DNA of 64,000 bases from positions 1,172,333 through 1,236,332 of the forward strand of contig NZ_CSTD01000001.1 in the NCBI RefSeq assembly GCF_001053185.1, read 5' to 3'. Every line of letters starts with the position of its first letter. Positions within the stretch are counted from its first letter, which is position 1. The notes below the pieces were generated by a model. It was not told where the DNA came from. It ran no database searches and saw only the letters and a list, made by a program, of their open reading frames with translations. Source of the stretch: Mycobacterium bohemicum DSM 44277. GTDB lineage: Bacteria; Actinomycetota; Actinomycetes; Mycobacteriales; Mycobacteriaceae. Both the position numbers and the translations under genes were made by a program. Below are positions 35,814 through 46,454 of the stretch, one piece after another.

Positions 35814-36257
35814 CTAACCGGTGACGGTCGGGAGCAGGGGGAAACCGGGCAGGTTGCGCGCGAGCGTCCACAGGGCCGCGGCGACCGCGATGCCCAGCAT
35901 GGCCGAGACCGGCAGCGCGGATTTGCCGCGCCGGCGGCGAAGCACCACCCACAGGGCCACCAGCGGGGCCCCCACCAACAGGAAGACGTTGTCGTTGACG
36001 GCGGCCGGGAGGTCGCCGTGCAGCAGGTCATGGGTCATCCGAAGCCCGCCGCAGAGCGGGCAATTCCAGCCGGTGAGCCATTTGAACGGGCACGGCGGGT
36101 AGACCGACGAGCTGTGGTGCGGGTCGACGAGGGCCACGTAGCCCAGCGCGCCGGCCAGCAGCGCACCCGTGCCGACCGCGGTGTGCGGGAGATGACGATG
36201 CGGACCGCCCGGCCGCGCGGCCGGATCTGCGGGGGGACCCCACGACGGTTCGATCAC
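35814..36257 (-). CDS. DUF2752 membrane protein (Rv1616-like)
   Basis: 147 aa from ATG 36257. N-terminal Pro-rich stretch, helix ~28-45, the DUF2752 motif YPPCPFKWLTGWNCPLCGG with Cys pairs (~53-72), then two more helices (FLLVGAPLVALWVVL and a C-terminal one). The cysteine arrangement is the family hallmark; function is unknown. It lies between lgt and pykA, as in M. tuberculosis. Confidence 0.85.
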   Translation of the reverse strand: MIEPSWGPPADPAARPGGPHRHLPHTAVGTGALLAGALGYVALVDPHHSSSVYPPCPFKWLTGWNCPLCGGLRMTHDLLHGDLPAAVNDNVFLLVGAPLVALWVVLRRRRGKSALPVSAMLGIAVAAALWTLARNLPGFPLLPTVTG

Positions 36258-36317
36258 GGTGCCAGCATGACAGATCCGCGGCCTTGGTGCGCCGGCCCGG
36301 ACGGGGCCGGCGGGCGG

Positions 36318-37787
36318 CTAACGGCGGTTCCTGCCGCGCAGGCTCCATCGCCTGCGGGTCGACGCCTCCTCCGACGCCGGTGCCGTCTCGGCGGCGCTCG
36401 GGTTAGCGCTCGGGCCCGCGCTCGCGTCGGCCGCGGGATCGACGGTTTCGGCCTCGGGTTCGTCTTCGCCCTCGGCTTCGGATTCCGCCGACTCCTCGGG
36501 GGTCGCCGGTTCGGGCCCGGATCCGGCGACGTCCGGCTCGGCGGGCTCTGAGTCCGGTTCTATGGCAGTCGTTTCCGCGGATTCTTCGTTGGCCTCGGCC
36601 GCATCGGGTTCGACGTCCTGCTCGGCTTCCCCGGCCTCGTCGGTTTCCGCGGCTTCCTCGCCTTCGGGGGACTCCTCGGCTTCCTCGGGCTCCTCGGCCT
36701 CGTCGGGTTCGAGCGCGTCCGGCTCCATCGACTCGGCGGCCGACTCCGGCTCCGAGTCGCCCGTATCCAGGGCCTCGGGCTCGCTCGTCTGGGCCTCCGG
36801 CGGTGGAGCGTCGGAACGTTCCTCGGCGGCGACCGGGTCCACGGCGGCCACCGGGTCGTGGTGCTCGTCGGCCAGGGCGGCGGCCTCCGACGCGGAGATC
36901 GGCGACACCTCGAGGTCTCCGGCGTTGCCGCGCAGACTGGCCGGATCCTCGCGTCCCTTGGGCGCGAGCATGAAGTACACCACCGCGCCGATGAACACGA
37001 ACGTCGACGTGAAGGAATTGATCCGGATGCCGGCAATATGGGTCGCGGAGTCATCCCGCAGCAACTCGACGCCGAAGCGCCCGATGCAATACCCGGCGAC
37101 GTACAGGGCGAACAGCCGTCCGTGCCCCAGCGTGAACCGTCGGTCGAGGTAGATCAGCGCGGCGAAAACCAGGACGTTCCAGATCAATTCGTACAGGAAC
37201 GTGGGCTGCACGACGAGCGCCACCTGGCCCGTCGAGACTCCGTCGAGCGAATGCGGATCGACGTAACCCGAGGGATCCCGCCGGTAGAAAATCTCCAGGC
37301 CCCACGGCAGCGTCGTTTCCCGGCCGTAGAGCTCCTGATTGAAATAGTTTCCCAGCCGACCGATGGCCTGCGCCAAGACGATTCCCGGCGCGATCGCGTC
37401 ACCGAACGCGGGCAGCGGAATTCCGCGGCGCCGGCACGCGATCCACGCACCGACACCACCGAGGGCGACCGCTCCCCAGATGCCCAGACCACCGTCCCAG
37501 ATGCGCAGCGCCGCGCCGAATCCCGCGCCGCCGGGACCCCAATAGGTTCGCCAGTCGGTGGCCAGGTGATACAGCCGGCCACCGATCAAGCCGAAAGGCA
37601 CCGCCCACAGCGCGATGTCGTAGATGACGCCGCGCTCGCCGCCGCGGGCCTCCCAGCGCCGGTCGCCGATGACCAGCGCGACCACGATGCCGGTGATGAT
37701 GAACAGCGCGTAGGCGCGGATGGGCACCGGCCCCAGGTGCCAGACGCCCTGGGGCGGGCTGGGGAAGTACGCCAGCAACGTCGTCAT
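36318..37787 (-). CDS. lgt: Prolipoprotein diacylglyceryl transferase with long acidic C-terminal tail
   Basis: 489 aa from ATG 37787, overlapping the trpA stop (ATGA). Seven membrane helices with the Lgt signature AIGRLGNYFNQELYGRETTL, the HxG-like region near the N-terminus and ELLRDDSATHI. Lgt moves diacylglycerol from phosphatidylglycerol to the lipobox Cys of lipoproteins. From ~300 on, the protein is ~190 residues of Glu/Ala/Pro/Ser-rich sequence (EEPEEAEESPEGEEAAETD) ending in a basic RRRWSLRGRNRR. Long acidic tails occur in other mycobacterial Lgt but are absent from E. coli Lgt. Confidence 0.95.
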   Translation of the reverse strand: MTTLLAYFPSPPQGVWHLGPVPIRAYALFIITGIVVALVIGDRRWEARGGERGVIYDIALWAVPFGLIGGRLYHLATDWRTYWGPGGAGFGAALRIWDGGLGIWGAVALGGVGAWIACRRRGIPLPAFGDAIAPGIVLAQAIGRLGNYFNQELYGRETTLPWGLEIFYRRDPSGYVDPHSLDGVSTGQVALVVQPTFLYELIWNVLVFAALIYLDRRFTLGHGRLFALYVAGYCIGRFGVELLRDDSATHIAGIRINSFTSTFVFIGAVVYFMLAPKGREDPASLRGNAGDLEVSPISASEAAALADEHHDPVAAVDPVAAEERSDAPPPEAQTSEPEALDTGDSEPESAAESMEPDALEPDEAEEPEEAEESPEGEEAAETDEAGEAEQDVEPDAAEANEESAETTAIEPDSEPAEPDVAGSGPEPATPEESAESEAEGEDEPEAETVDPAADASAGPSANPSAAETAPASEEASTRRRWSLRGRNRR

Positions 37788-38599
37788 GAGGCCGAGACCC
37801 CGTCGCGCACCCCGCAAGCGAGTTCCTCGGTCAGCGCCCGTACCGCGGGCAGACCGTCGGAGCCGAGCGCCGACACCAGCGCGGAACCGACGATGACGCC
37901 GTCGGCGTAGCAGGCGATCTCCGCGGCCTGCTCGCGGGAGCGGACCCCCAGACCGACGCCGACCGGTATGTCGGACACCGCCCTGACCCGGGCCACCAAG
38001 TCCGGTGCGGCGTGCGACACCGCGTCACGCGCCCCGGTGACCCCCATGGTCGACGCCGCGTAGACGAATCCGCGCGACGCCTCGACCGTCGTCGCCAACC
38101 GCTGCGGCGTCGACGACGGCGCCACCAGGAAGATGCGATCCAACCGATGCTCCTCGGACGCCGCGATCCACTGCCCGGCCTCGTCGGGGATGAGGTCCGG
38201 CGTGATCAGCCCCAGCCCGCCGGCCGACGCCAAGTCGCGCGCGAACGCGTCAACACCGTAGTGCAGCACCGGGTTCCAGTACGTCATGACCACCGCGCGG
38301 CCACCGGCGGCACTGATCGCCTCGACGGCGGCCAGCGTGTCGCGGACCCGCACCCCCTTGTGCAGCGCGATCTCGGTGGCCTTCGCGATGGTCGGGCCGT
38401 CCATGCCCGGGTCGGAGTACGGCACGCCCACCTCGATGATGTCGCAGCCGGATTCGACGAGCGCGATCATGCCGTCCACAGAGGTCGGCACGTCGGGGTA
38501 ACCCGTCGGCAGGTAGCCGATCAGCGCCGCGCGGCCGTCGTGACGGCACGCCGCGAAGACCGGGCCGAGATTGCCTGCCGGGGCGTGTTCCACGTTCAC
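37784..38599 (-). CDS. trpA: Tryptophan synthase alpha chain
   Basis: 271 aa from GTG 38599, overlapping the trpB stop (38596-38598). TIM barrel: catalytic Glu in [20 protein letters not shown] with the second catalytic Asp, then [15 protein letters not shown] and the phosphate loop [13 protein letters not shown]. It cleaves indole-3-glycerol phosphate and passes indole to TrpB. Confidence 0.96.
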   Translation of the reverse strand: MNVEHAPAGNLGPVFAACRHDGRAALIGYLPTGYPDVPTSVDGMIALVESGCDIIEVGVPYSDPGMDGPTIAKATEIALHKGVRVRDTLAAVEAISAAGGRAVVMTYWNPVLHYGVDAFARDLASAGGLGLITPDLIPDEAGQWIAASEEHRLDRIFLVAPSSTPQRLATTVEASRGFVYAASTMGVTGARDAVSHAAPDLVARVRAVSDIPVGVGLGVRSREQAAEIACYADGVIVGSALVSALGSDGLPAVRALTEELACGVRDGVSAS

Positions 38600-39885
38600 C
38601 GCTTGCCCTGGTCGTCGCCGGGCGACAGCAGCCCGAACCACTGCGCCGCGGTCTCCACGTCCTTGTCGCCGCGGCCCGACAGATTCACCACGATGACCGC
38701 CCCGCGGCCCAGCTCGACGCCCAGCCGCAACGCCCCGGCCACCGCGTGCGCGGATTCGATGGCCGGAATGATGCCCTCGGTGCGGCACAGCAGGCCGAAC
38801 GCCTCCATGGCCTCCGAGTCGGTGATGGGGCGGTATTCGGCGCGCCCTGTCTCGCGCAGCCACGCATGTTCCGGTCCGACCCCCGGGTAGTCCAAACCCG
38901 CTGAGATGGAGTGGGATTCGACGGTCTGGCCGTCCTCGTCCTGCAGCAGGTAGGAGAACGACCCCTGAAACGCCCCGGGGGAACCGCCGGAGAACGTCGC
39001 GGCGTGCCGGCCGGTCTCGACGCCGTCGCCCGCCGCCTCGAAGCCGACCAGCCGGACGCCGGGATCGTCGATGAACGCGTGGAAGATCCCGATGGCGTTG
39101 GATCCGCCTCCGACGCAGGCGGTTACGGCGTCGGGTAGCCGGCCGGCCTGTTTCTGGATCTGCACGCGGGTCTCCAGGCCGATGATGCGCTGAAAGTCGC
39201 GCACCATCGTCGGGAAGGGGTGGGGCCCGGCCGCGGTCCCGAAGCAGTAGTAGGTGGTGTCGGCGTTCGTCACCCAATCCCGGAACGCCTCGTTGATGGC
39301 GTCCTTGAGGGTCTTCGAGCCGCTCTCGACGGAGACCACCTCGGCGCCCAGCAGCCGCATGCGCGCCACGTTGAGGGCCTGGCGGGCCGTGTCCACCGCG
39401 CCCATGTAGATCACGCAGTCCAGGCCGAGCAGGGCGCACGCGGTGGCCGTCGCGACGCCGTGCTGACCGGCGCCCGTTTCGGCGATCACCCGATTCTTGC
39501 CCATCCGCCGCGCCAGCAACGCCTGGCCGAGAACGTTGTTGATCTTGTGAGAACCGGTGTGGTTCAAGTCTTCTCGCTTGAGGAACACCCGGGCTCCCCC
39601 GGCATGCTCGGACAGGCGGGTCGCCTCGTACAGCGGCGACGGCCGACCGGTGTAGTGGGTCTGCAGATCGTCCAGGATGTCCAGGAAGTCCTGGTTGACG
39701 CGTTCCTTCTCGTAGGCGGCGGTGACCTCCTCGATCACCGCCATCAACGCCTCGGCGACATAGCGGCCGCCATAACCGCCCGGACCGCCGAAATGGCCGC
39801 CGGCGTCGGGATCGTGGCGGGGGGGGTCCGCGATGGCCGCACTCGCACGCGGAAGATCAGGCCCCGACAGGTCTTCCATCACCAT
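38596..39885 (-). CDS. trpB: Tryptophan synthase beta chain
   Basis: 429 aa from ATG 39885 (the ATG at 39879 is also possible). PLP-binding Lys in [17 protein letters not shown], phosphate loop [15 protein letters not shown] and C-terminal Ser in NLSGRGDKD. It condenses indole with serine. It follows trpC after 55 bases and overlaps trpA. Confidence 0.97.
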   Translation of the reverse strand: MVMEDLSGPDLPRASAAIADPPRHDPDAGGHFGGPGGYGGRYVAEALMAVIEEVTAAYEKERVNQDFLDILDDLQTHYTGRPSPLYEATRLSEHAGGARVFLKREDLNHTGSHKINNVLGQALLARRMGKNRVIAETGAGQHGVATATACALLGLDCVIYMGAVDTARQALNVARMRLLGAEVVSVESGSKTLKDAINEAFRDWVTNADTTYYCFGTAAGPHPFPTMVRDFQRIIGLETRVQIQKQAGRLPDAVTACVGGGSNAIGIFHAFIDDPGVRLVGFEAAGDGVETGRHAATFSGGSPGAFQGSFSYLLQDEDGQTVESHSISAGLDYPGVGPEHAWLRETGRAEYRPITDSEAMEAFGLLCRTEGIIPAIESAHAVAGALRLGVELGRGAVIVVNLSGRGDKDVETAAQWFGLLSPGDDQGKR

Positions 39886-39940
39886 GGGTCAACGCGCGGG
39901 CGGCTCATAGGGTTCAACGCTTCAGTGCACCGCTCGTCGG

Positions 39941-40759
39941 CTAGCGAGCCGGTTTCGGACAGGACGGATGGGTGCCGGCGGTGACCAGGTCGGCAACCGC
40001 GGCCCGGGGGTCACCGCTTTTCACCAGGCCCTCACCGACGAGCACGGCGTCCGCGCCGGCACCGGCGTAGGCCAACAGGTCCGCGGTGCCGCGCACACCT
40101 GACTCGGCGATCCGGATGACGTTGCTGGGCAGCCCGGGCGCGATGCGCGCGAAGCAATCCCGGTCCACCGCCAGCGTCGTGAGGTCGCGGGCGTTGACGC
40201 CGATGACGTTGGCCCCGGCCTTGAGCGCGCGGTCGGCCTCTTCTTCGGTGTGCACTTCCACCAGGGCCGTCATGCCCAGCGATTCGGTGCGGTCCAGCAT
40301 CGACACCAGCGCGGACTGGTCCAGCGCGGCGACGATCAGCAGCAACATGTCCGCGCCGTGCGCCCGTGCCTCGTGAATCTGGTAGGGCCGCACCACAAAG
40401 TCCTTGCGCAGCACGGGAATTGAGACGGCCGCCCGCACGGCGTCGAGGTCGTCGAGCGAGCCGCAGAAGCGGCGCTCCTCGGTCAGCACGCTGATGATCC
40501 GCGCGCCGCCGTCTTCGTAGGCACGGGCCAGCTTCGCCGGGTCGGAAATCTTCGCCAGGGAGCCGGCCGACGGGCTGGCCCGCTTTACTTCGGCGATCAC
40601 GCCGATCCCGGGCTGGCGCAGGGCGGCCATCACGTCGAGCGGCGGAGGCGCGGCCGCGGCCATCGCCTTGATTTCGGACAGGCCGATGAGGGATTCGCGC
40701 GCGGCGACGTCGGCACGGACTCCTTCAAGGATGGAGTCAAGCACGGATGCCGGACTCAT
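39941..40759 (-). CDS. trpC: Indole-3-glycerol phosphate synthase
   Basis: 272 aa from ATG 40759, the same length as the M. tuberculosis enzyme. Catalytic motifs [35 protein letters not shown] and [15 protein letters not shown] with the phosphate-site [14 protein letters not shown] stand-alone TrpC, not fused to TrpF. Confidence 0.97.
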   Translation of the reverse strand: MSPASVLDSILEGVRADVAARESLIGLSEIKAMAAAAPPPLDVMAALRQPGIGVIAEVKRASPSAGSLAKISDPAKLARAYEDGGARIISVLTEERRFCGSLDDLDAVRAAVSIPVLRKDFVVRPYQIHEARAHGADMLLLIVAALDQSALVSMLDRTESLGMTALVEVHTEEEADRALKAGANVIGVNARDLTTLAVDRDCFARIAPGLPSNVIRIAESGVRGTADLLAYAGAGADAVLVGEGLVKSGDPRAAVADLVTAGTHPSCPKPAR

Positions 40760-40860
40760 GCCTGTCGTATCCCTTTCGCTCGGTCATCCATCGTCACCCA
40801 GATCACCCAGACGTTCCCGACGACGTGAATGAAGGGTAGCGGCCGTCGGCGGACACCCCG

Positions 40861-41535
40861 TCACCGACCCTCGGTGTCCGACTGACCGGGCCGATCGGTC
40901 GGGTCGCGGCCCTCGTCAAGTGCATCCCAGATCATCCGCTCCGACATACTCGGCTTGTCCGACCCCTCCAGCATCGCTCCGGTGGCGCCCTCGCGTCGCG
41001 AAATCGACCGGCGCGTTGCCGGGGCCGCGTATTTCGCGGCGGGCCGGTCGGATCCCGCGATGAAGGACGAGCGCATCAACAACACCGCGGCGACCACCGT
41101 GACCACCGCCGCGGCCACGGCGAGCCCGGCCCCCCAGTGCCGCCGCTCGCTGCCTACCAGCGTCATCAGCGGGATGTGTACCAGATCGGCCGCCCGCACC
41201 GCGACGTCGGGCACCATCCACAGGCTGACGCCCAGGTAGCCGGCCGCCAGGCCGGCGACCGCCACCAGCACCGCGAGCAGCCGCAACGGCCAGCCCCGCA
41301 CCGCCAGCGCGGCGACGGCCGCCGCCAGCAGGAGCACGGCCAGGGGCAACAGCGCCGTCGACCAGGACGCGCCGGACAGGGTCACGTCCTTGGGTGGCCC
41401 CAGGCCGTCGAACGACCGGATCGCCACCCACGGCAGCCGCGACGCCCCCCACAGCGTCGCGGCGGCGGCGACCAGCAGCAGCTGGGCCGCCACGATCGGC
41501 CACCGGCCGCTGCGCTCTGCCCGGCGATCAGCCAT
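40861..41535 (-). CDS. Trp operon-associated membrane protein
   Basis: 224 aa from ATG 41535, eight bases inside the end of trpE. Four helices ([69 protein letters not shown]) and a basic-then-acidic C-terminal tail. This is the small membrane protein found between trpE and trpC in actinobacteria (Rv1610 position). Function unknown; placement suggests tryptophan or indole transport or membrane anchoring. Confidence 0.88.
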   Translation of the reverse strand: MADRRAERSGRWPIVAAQLLLVAAAATLWGASRLPWVAIRSFDGLGPPKDVTLSGASWSTALLPLAVLLLAAAVAALAVRGWPLRLLAVLVAVAGLAAGYLGVSLWMVPDVAVRAADLVHIPLMTLVGSERRHWGAGLAVAAAVVTVVAAVLLMRSSFIAGSDRPAAKYAAPATRRSISRREGATGAMLEGSDKPSMSERMIWDALDEGRDPTDRPGQSDTEGR

Positions 41536-43066
41536 TTCGGCCCGAGCCCGGCGCGGTCAGCGTCTCGGCCGCCGCGATCGCGCTCAGCACCGCGCGAGCC
41601 TTGTTCGTCGCCTCGGTGTATTCGTAGGGGCCGTTGGAGTCGGCCACCACCCCACCGCCGGCCTGGACGTAGGCCGTGCCGCCCCGCATCAACGCAGTGC
41701 GGATCGCGATGGCGAAATCGGCGTTGCCGGCGAAGTCCAGGTAGCCGACCACGCCGCCGTACAGGCCGCGGCGCGTCTTCTCCACCTCTTCGATCAGCTC
41801 CATCGCGCGCACCTTGGGCGCACCCGACAACGTGCCCGCGGGGAAGCAGGCCGTCACCGCGTCCAGCGCGGAGCGTCCCTCGCCGAGCATCCCGGTCACC
41901 GTCGACACCAGGTGCATCACGTGGCTGTAGCGTTCGATGTGGCTGTAGTCCTCGACCCGCACGGTGCCCGGCGTGCAGACCCGGCCCAGGTCGTTGCGGC
42001 CGAGGTCCACCAGCATCAGGTGCTCGGCGCGTTCCTTCTCGTCCGCCAGCAGGTCCTTCTCCAGCTGCTGATCCTCTTCCTCGGTGTGCCCGCGCCACCG
42101 GGTCCCGGCGATCGGGTGCGTCGTGGCCCACCCCTCGGCGACGGTGACCAGCGCCTCCGGGCTGGATCCGACGATCGAAAAGTCCGTTCCCCCTTGGCCG
42201 TTGGGCACATGCAGCAGATACATGTAGGGGCTCGGGTTCGTCACCCGCAGCATCCGGTAGACGTCGATGGGGTTGACGTCGGTGTCCATCTCGAAGCGTT
42301 GGGAGGGCACCACCTGGAAGGCCTCGCCGGCCGCGATCTGCTCGACGAGGTAGTCGACGATCTTCGTGTACTCCTCGACCGTGCGCTGCGCCCGCTGCCG
42401 CGGCTGCGGGCGGCTGAAGGTGGCGACCGTCGACGGCAGCGGCTGGCCCAGGGCCGCGGTCATCACGTCGAGCCGGGCGACGGCGTCGTCGTACGCTTCG
42501 TCGACCCGCTCGTCGGTGCCGTTCCAGTTCACGGCGTTGGCGATCAGGGTGATGGTGCCCTCGTGGTGGTCCACGGCGGCCAGATCGGTGGCCAGCAGCA
42601 GCAGCATGTCGGGCAGGTGGAGGTCGTCGACGGCCATCTCCGGCAGGCGCTCGAGGCGCCGAACCAGGTCGTAGGCGAAGAAACCCACCATGCCGCCCGA
42701 GAGCGGCGGAAGGCCGGGCAGGGCCGCGGTGGCCAGCAACTCCAGCGTCGCGCGCAGCGCGTGCAGCGGGTCCCCCCCGGTGGGCGCGTCCTGCGGCACG
42801 GCGCCTAGCCACACCGCGTGGCCGTCACGCACCGTCAGCGCCGACGGCGCGCCCGCGCCGATGAAGGACCACCGCGACCAGGACCGGCCGTTCTCGGCCG
42901 ATTCCAGCAAGAACGTGCCCGGGCGATCGGCGGCGAGTTTGCGGTATGCCGATAGCGGGGTCTCGCTGTCGGCCAGCACCTTGCGGGTCACCGGAACCAC
43001 GCGATGCTCGGCCGCAAGCTGGCGAAAGGCCTCCCGGGAGGTGGTGGCGGCGAGGTGGTCGTGCAC
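41528..43066 (-). CDS. trpE: Anthranilate synthase component I
   Basis: 512 aa from ATG 43066. N-terminal feedback region with [11 protein letters not shown] and [16 protein letters not shown] (tryptophan-binding LLES). Chorismate-binding domain ~240-500: [60 protein letters not shown]. First gene of the trp cluster on this strand. The 50-base gap to the divergent bcp gene holds no visible attenuator leader peptide. Confidence 0.97.
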   Translation of the reverse strand: MHDHLAATTSREAFRQLAAEHRVVPVTRKVLADSETPLSAYRKLAADRPGTFLLESAENGRSWSRWSFIGAGAPSALTVRDGHAVWLGAVPQDAPTGGDPLHALRATLELLATAALPGLPPLSGGMVGFFAYDLVRRLERLPEMAVDDLHLPDMLLLLATDLAAVDHHEGTITLIANAVNWNGTDERVDEAYDDAVARLDVMTAALGQPLPSTVATFSRPQPRQRAQRTVEEYTKIVDYLVEQIAAGEAFQVVPSQRFEMDTDVNPIDVYRMLRVTNPSPYMYLLHVPNGQGGTDFSIVGSSPEALVTVAEGWATTHPIAGTRWRGHTEEEDQQLEKDLLADEKERAEHLMLVDLGRNDLGRVCTPGTVRVEDYSHIERYSHVMHLVSTVTGMLGEGRSALDAVTACFPAGTLSGAPKVRAMELIEEVEKTRRGLYGGVVGYLDFAGNADFAIAIRTALMRGGTAYVQAGGGVVADSNGPYEYTEATNKARAVLSAIAAAETLTAPGSGRNG

Positions 43067-43116
43067 CGAACCATCCTCGCAGATCCGCCGCCGGCACCGG
43101 GCGTAGCGTGACGGCC

Positions 43117-43581
43117 ATGAAACCTGGTGACACCGTCGCGGACTTCGAATTGCCCGATCAGACGGGAACGCCGCGCAAGCTCAGCGCGCTGTTGTCCGAC
43201 GGGCCCGTGGTCCTGTTCTTCTACCCGGCCGCGATGACGCCGGGCTGCACGAAGGAGGCGTGTCACTTCCGCGACCTGGCCGCCGAGTTCGCCGCGGTCG
43301 GCGCCAGCCGGGTCGGCATCAGCACCGACCCGGTGGGCAAGCAGGCCAAGTTCGTCGACATGCACAAGTTCGACTACCCGCTGCTCTCGGACGCCGACGG
43401 CGCCGTGGCCGCGCAGTTCGGCGTCAAGCGGGGGTTGCTGGGCAAGGTGATGCCGGTCAAGCGCACCACCTTCGTCATCGACACCGACCGTACGGTGCTC
43501 GACGTCATCGCCAGCGAATTCAGCATGGACACCCACGCCGACAAGGCGCTGGCGACGCTGCGCGCGCGGTCGTCGGCGTAG
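43117..43581 (+). CDS. bcpB: Peroxiredoxin of the Bcp/PrxQ family
   Basis: 154 aa from ATG 43117, equal in length to Rv1608c. Thioredoxin fold; the peroxidatic and resolving Cys are in [12 protein letters not shown] (five apart, the atypical 2-Cys pattern of PrxQ). It reduces peroxides using thioredoxin. Divergent from trpE and convergent with chaA across a long hairpin. Confidence 0.94.
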   Translation: MKPGDTVADFELPDQTGTPRKLSALLSDGPVVLFFYPAAMTPGCTKEACHFRDLAAEFAAVGASRVGISTDPVGKQAKFVDMHKFDYPLLSDADGAVAAQFGVKRGLLGKVMPVKRTTFVIDTDRTVLDVIASEFSMDTHADKALATLRARSSA

Positions 43582-43601
43582 CCGCGGCCTTCGGGGGCTG
43601 G

Positions 43602-43690
43602 GGGCACCTCCCTGGCGAGCAGACGCAGAATCGCCCTACACGCCGACAAGGGACGCGATTCTGCGTCTGCTCGCGGTGGGAGGTGCCCCC
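43602..43690. repeat. Hairpin repeat, copy 2, with extended outer arms
   Basis: Inner arms 43615-43634 and 43655-43674 are 20-bp perfect inverted repeats and identical to the first 20 bases of the arm at 22231. Outside them GGGGGCACCTCCC (about 43600-43612) pairs with GGGAGGTGCCCCC (about 43678-43690), with a few unpaired bases between. The stem reaches ~33 pairs. It separates the convergent bcpB and chaA genes. Same interpretation as copy 1. Confidence 0.75.
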
Positions 43691-43700
43691 TGCTCGCCCG

Positions 43701-44801
43701 TCAGGGGTTGATCGCCAGGAACACGTAGGCGGCCAGCAGCACCAGGTGCAGCTCGCCCTGCAACCGCGTCGCGCGCCCGGGGACCACGGTCAGCATGCTG
43801 ATCACGACGGTCAGCGCGAGCAGGACCAGCTGCAGGGGGCCCAGGCCCAGCACCAGCGGCCCCTTGAGCCAGATGCTGGCCAGCGCGATGGCCGGAATGG
43901 TGAGCCCGATGCTGGCCAGCGCCGAGCCGTAGGCCAGGTTCAGGCTGGTCTGGATCCGGCCGCGCCGCGCGGCGCGCACCGCCGCGAGCGTCTCGGGGAG
44001 CAACACCAGCGTCGCGATGACCACCCCGACGAACGTCTGGGGGAATCCGGCCGCGGTGACCAGGTGCTCGACGGCCGGGGACTCCTGTTCGGCCAGGCCG
44101 ACGACCGCGAGCAGCGCGACGAGCAGCAGGGCGACGCTGATCAGCGCCGCGCGGGTGCTCGGCGGTTCGGCGTGGCTCTCGTCCTCGAAGAGCCGCTTCT
44201 GGCCGCGCTGCGCGACGGGCAGGAAAAAGTCGCGATGCCGGATGGTCTGGGTGAACACGAAGAGCAGGTACAGCCCCAGCGAGGCGACCGCGGCGAACGC
44301 CAGCTGGCCCGGGGAGAACTCCCGGCCGATGTGGCTGGTGGTGAACGCGGGCAGCACCAGGCTGAGCGTCGCCAGCGTGGTCAGCGTGGCCAGCGCGGCT
44401 CCGCTGCCCTCGGCGTTGAACAACGTCACGCCGTAGCGTCGCGAGCCCAGCAGCAGCGACAACCCGGCGATGCCGTTGGTGGTGATGATGACGGCGGCGA
44501 ACGCGGTGTCGCGGGCCAGCGTGGCGGTCTCGTTGCCTCCGGACGCCATCAGCTCGACGATGAGGGCCACCTCGATGACCGTCACCGCGGCCGCGAGCAC
44601 CAGGGACCCGAACGGCTCGCCGACGCGGGCCGCGACCACCTCCGCGTGGTGCACCGCGGCCAGCACGGCGCCGATCAACAACGCGGCCTGCAGGACGACC
44701 AGCGCGGGCCCGGGGTGTTGGTTCCAGGTGGCCGCGAGCACGAGCACGGCGATCACCGGCACGACAGTCGTCCAGGAGATCCAGGGCGGTCGTTTCACCA
44801 T
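43701..44801 (-). CDS. chaA: Ca2+/H+ antiporter ChaA family
   Basis: 366 aa from ATG 44801. About eleven helices in two repeats, each with an acidic ion-binding motif: VTVIEVALIVELMASGGNET in the first and LVLLPETLAAVRAARRGRIQ with SLNLAYGSALASIGLTIP in the second. This is the CaCA pattern. It exports Ca2+ (or Na+/K+ in E. coli ChaA) in exchange for protons. The substrate in mycobacteria is not settled. Confidence 0.93.
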   Translation of the reverse strand: MVKRPPWISWTTVVPVIAVLVLAATWNQHPGPALVVLQAALLIGAVLAAVHHAEVVAARVGEPFGSLVLAAAVTVIEVALIVELMASGGNETATLARDTAFAAVIITTNGIAGLSLLLGSRRYGVTLFNAEGSGAALATLTTLATLSLVLPAFTTSHIGREFSPGQLAFAAVASLGLYLLFVFTQTIRHRDFFLPVAQRGQKRLFEDESHAEPPSTRAALISVALLLVALLAVVGLAEQESPAVEHLVTAAGFPQTFVGVVIATLVLLPETLAAVRAARRGRIQTSLNLAYGSALASIGLTIPAIALASIWLKGPLVLGLGPLQLVLLALTVVISMLTVVPGRATRLQGELHLVLLAAYVFLAINP

Positions 44802-44913
44802 CGCCCGCCATTGTGATCGAAGAAGGGGGGCGGCGCGCGACGAACCGACCGCCTCACCGCCGCGGGGAGTCCTCGATCCGTCGAGATTGACGTGGGGAGG
44901 CCATCGGCGTCAG

Positions 44914-44919
44914 TAGCAT
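44914..44919 (+). promoter_or_regulatory. -10 element for leaderless kinase transcript
   Basis: TAGCAT fits TANNNT and ends six bases before the ATG at 44926, placing the transcription start at the A of the start codon. No ribosome site precedes the gene. Confidence 0.5.
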
Positions 44920-44925
44920 GCTGAC

Positions 44926-46071
44926 ATGCCAGAAAGCGGTGGCCGCGGCGAAGGCCTGGCGGAGGGACAGGTGTTCGCCGGATACACCATCATCCGGCGG
45001 CTGGGCGCCGGCGGGATGGGCGAGGTATATCTGGCGCAGCACCCGCGGCTGCCCCGCCGCGACGCCCTGAAGATCCTGCCCCGGCATCTCACCGCCGACG
45101 ACGAGTTCCGCCAACGCTTCAACCGCGAGGCCGACCTGGCCGCGAGCCTGTACAACGAGCACATCGTCGGCATCCACGATCGCGGCGAGTTCGACGGGCA
45201 GCTGTGGATCTCGATGGATTACGTGGAGGGCACCGACGCCGCGAAATTGCTGCGCACCAAATACCCGTCCGGGATGCCGAAAGCGGAGGTGGTCGAGATC
45301 GTTTCGGCCGTCGCCGACGCCCTGGACTACGCGCACGCGCGCGGGCTGCTGCACCGCGACGTCAAGCCGGCCAACATCCTGGTGACCGACCCCAGCCCCC
45401 GACGACGGATTCTGTTGGCCGACTTCGGCATTGCCCGCGAGCTGGGCGACATCAGCGGGCTGACCGCCACCAACATGCTGGTGGGCACCACCGCCTACTG
45501 CGCGCCCGAACAGCTCCAGGGGCTGGATCTGGACGGGCGGGCAGACCAATACGCGTTGGGTTGCACCGCTTTCGACCTGCTGGCCGCCTCCGCGCCGTTT
45601 CGCAATTCCAACCCCGCGGTGGTGATCACCCAGCACTTGTCCGCGCCGCCGCCGCGCATCAGCGAGCGCCGGCCCGAGCTGGCCGAGCTGGACGGCCCCA
45701 TCGCCAAGGCCATGGCCAAGAAGCCCGACGACCGCTACCCGACCTGCACCGATTTCGCGGCCGCGTTGGGCAGCCAGCTCGCCACCGTGGCCTCCGAGGT
45801 GCCGGCCGGCCCCACCCAGGTGATCCCGGCCCCGACGGAGGTCATCGCGAAGCCACCGTCCGGGTCGCCGAGCGCGCCCGCGGCGCGCACGGGTTCACGG
45901 GGGCCCGCGCTGGCGATCGCGGCGCTGGTCGCAGTCGCGGTGCTTCGCACTTCGGGGTCCGCGCGCTGGGCGGTCACGCTCGCCACCAGAAGGCCGGCGC
46001 CGGGTCGTCCCAGTCGGTTGCCTCGCCGCCGCCGAGCCCCGCGGCGGCGCCGCCGTCGACGTCGGGTTTGA
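44926..46071 (+). CDS. Ser/Thr protein kinase, frameshifted at the membrane segment
   Basis: ATG 44926. Kinase domain ~17-285: loop [15 protein letters not shown], Lys49 (ALKIL), [46 protein letters not shown]. It is closely similar to the kinase at 5325-7394, including HPRLPRRD and [21 protein letters not shown] Pro/Thr juxtamembrane stretch follows, then a helix starts ([12 protein letters not shown]). The next residues ([22 protein letters not shown], Arg-rich tail) are out of frame. The proper outer domain continues in the next frame up to 46454. As read, the protein keeps its kinase but loses its sensor. Confidence 0.85.
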   Translation: MPESGGRGEGLAEGQVFAGYTIIRRLGAGGMGEVYLAQHPRLPRRDALKILPRHLTADDEFRQRFNREADLAASLYNEHIVGIHDRGEFDGQLWISMDYVEGTDAAKLLRTKYPSGMPKAEVVEIVSAVADALDYAHARGLLHRDVKPANILVTDPSPRRRILLADFGIARELGDISGLTATNMLVGTTAYCAPEQLQGLDLDGRADQYALGCTAFDLLAASAPFRNSNPAVVITQHLSAPPPRISERRPELAELDGPIAKAMAKKPDDRYPTCTDFAAALGSQLATVASEVPAGPTQVIPAPTEVIAKPPSGSPSAPAARTGSRGPALAIAALVAVAVLRTSGSARWAVTLATRRPAPGRPSRLPRRRRAPRRRRRRRRV

Positions 46072-46454
46072 AGCTGTCCGGCCAGATCACCGACAAGGCG
46101 GGGGTGCTCGGCCCGCTCGAATACGGCGCGGTGAACCGGGCGCTCACCAATCTCTACAACCTGCGGGGCACCCGGCTGTGGGTGGTGTACGTCAACAGCT
46201 TCGGCGGCGTGAAGCCGTTCCGGTGGGCCCAGGACACGATGGTCGCCAACAATTTCACCGACAGCGACGCGATCCTGGCCGTCGCGACCGACGGGCCGTC
46301 CTACTCGTTCCGGGTGCCCAACGCGGTGCTGACAGGAAAAGCCATCGACCTGGAGATGATTCGCCGCGACCGCATCTCGCCGGCCGTGTCCCGTCACGAG
46401 TGGGCCCGCGCGGCGATCGCCGCCGCGCAGGGATTGGACGTCGCGCCCGGCTGA
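45955..46454 (+). pseudogene. TPM-domain sensor part of the frameshifted kinase
   Basis: In the frame used from ~45955, the sequence gives [21 protein letters not shown], a Pro/Ser linker, then a TPM domain (~46066-46370): LSGQITDKAGVLGPLEYGAV, TRLWVVYVNSFGG, SDAILAVATDGPSYSFRVPN. TPM domains are membrane-linked and occur in photosystem repair phosphatases and in bacterial envelope proteins. No start of its own is seen. With the kinase ORF it would make one protein of ~509 residues: kinase, helix, TPM. Stop 46452-46454. Confidence 0.75.

Noticed and set aside
36318..36900. Possible tandem DNA repeat array in the lgt tail
   Set aside because: The region is rich in Glu/Ala codons but has no regular unit, so it is low complexity and not a repeat array or CRISPR.
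36560..37054. Minus-strand Arg/Pro/Ser-rich frame inside lgt
   Set aside because: Frame-shadow of the acidic Lgt tail, with no start signal and low complexity.
43066..43117. Tryptophan attenuator or leader peptide before trpE
   Set aside because: The 50-base gap to the divergent bcp gene has no Trp-rich short frame and no alternating hairpins.
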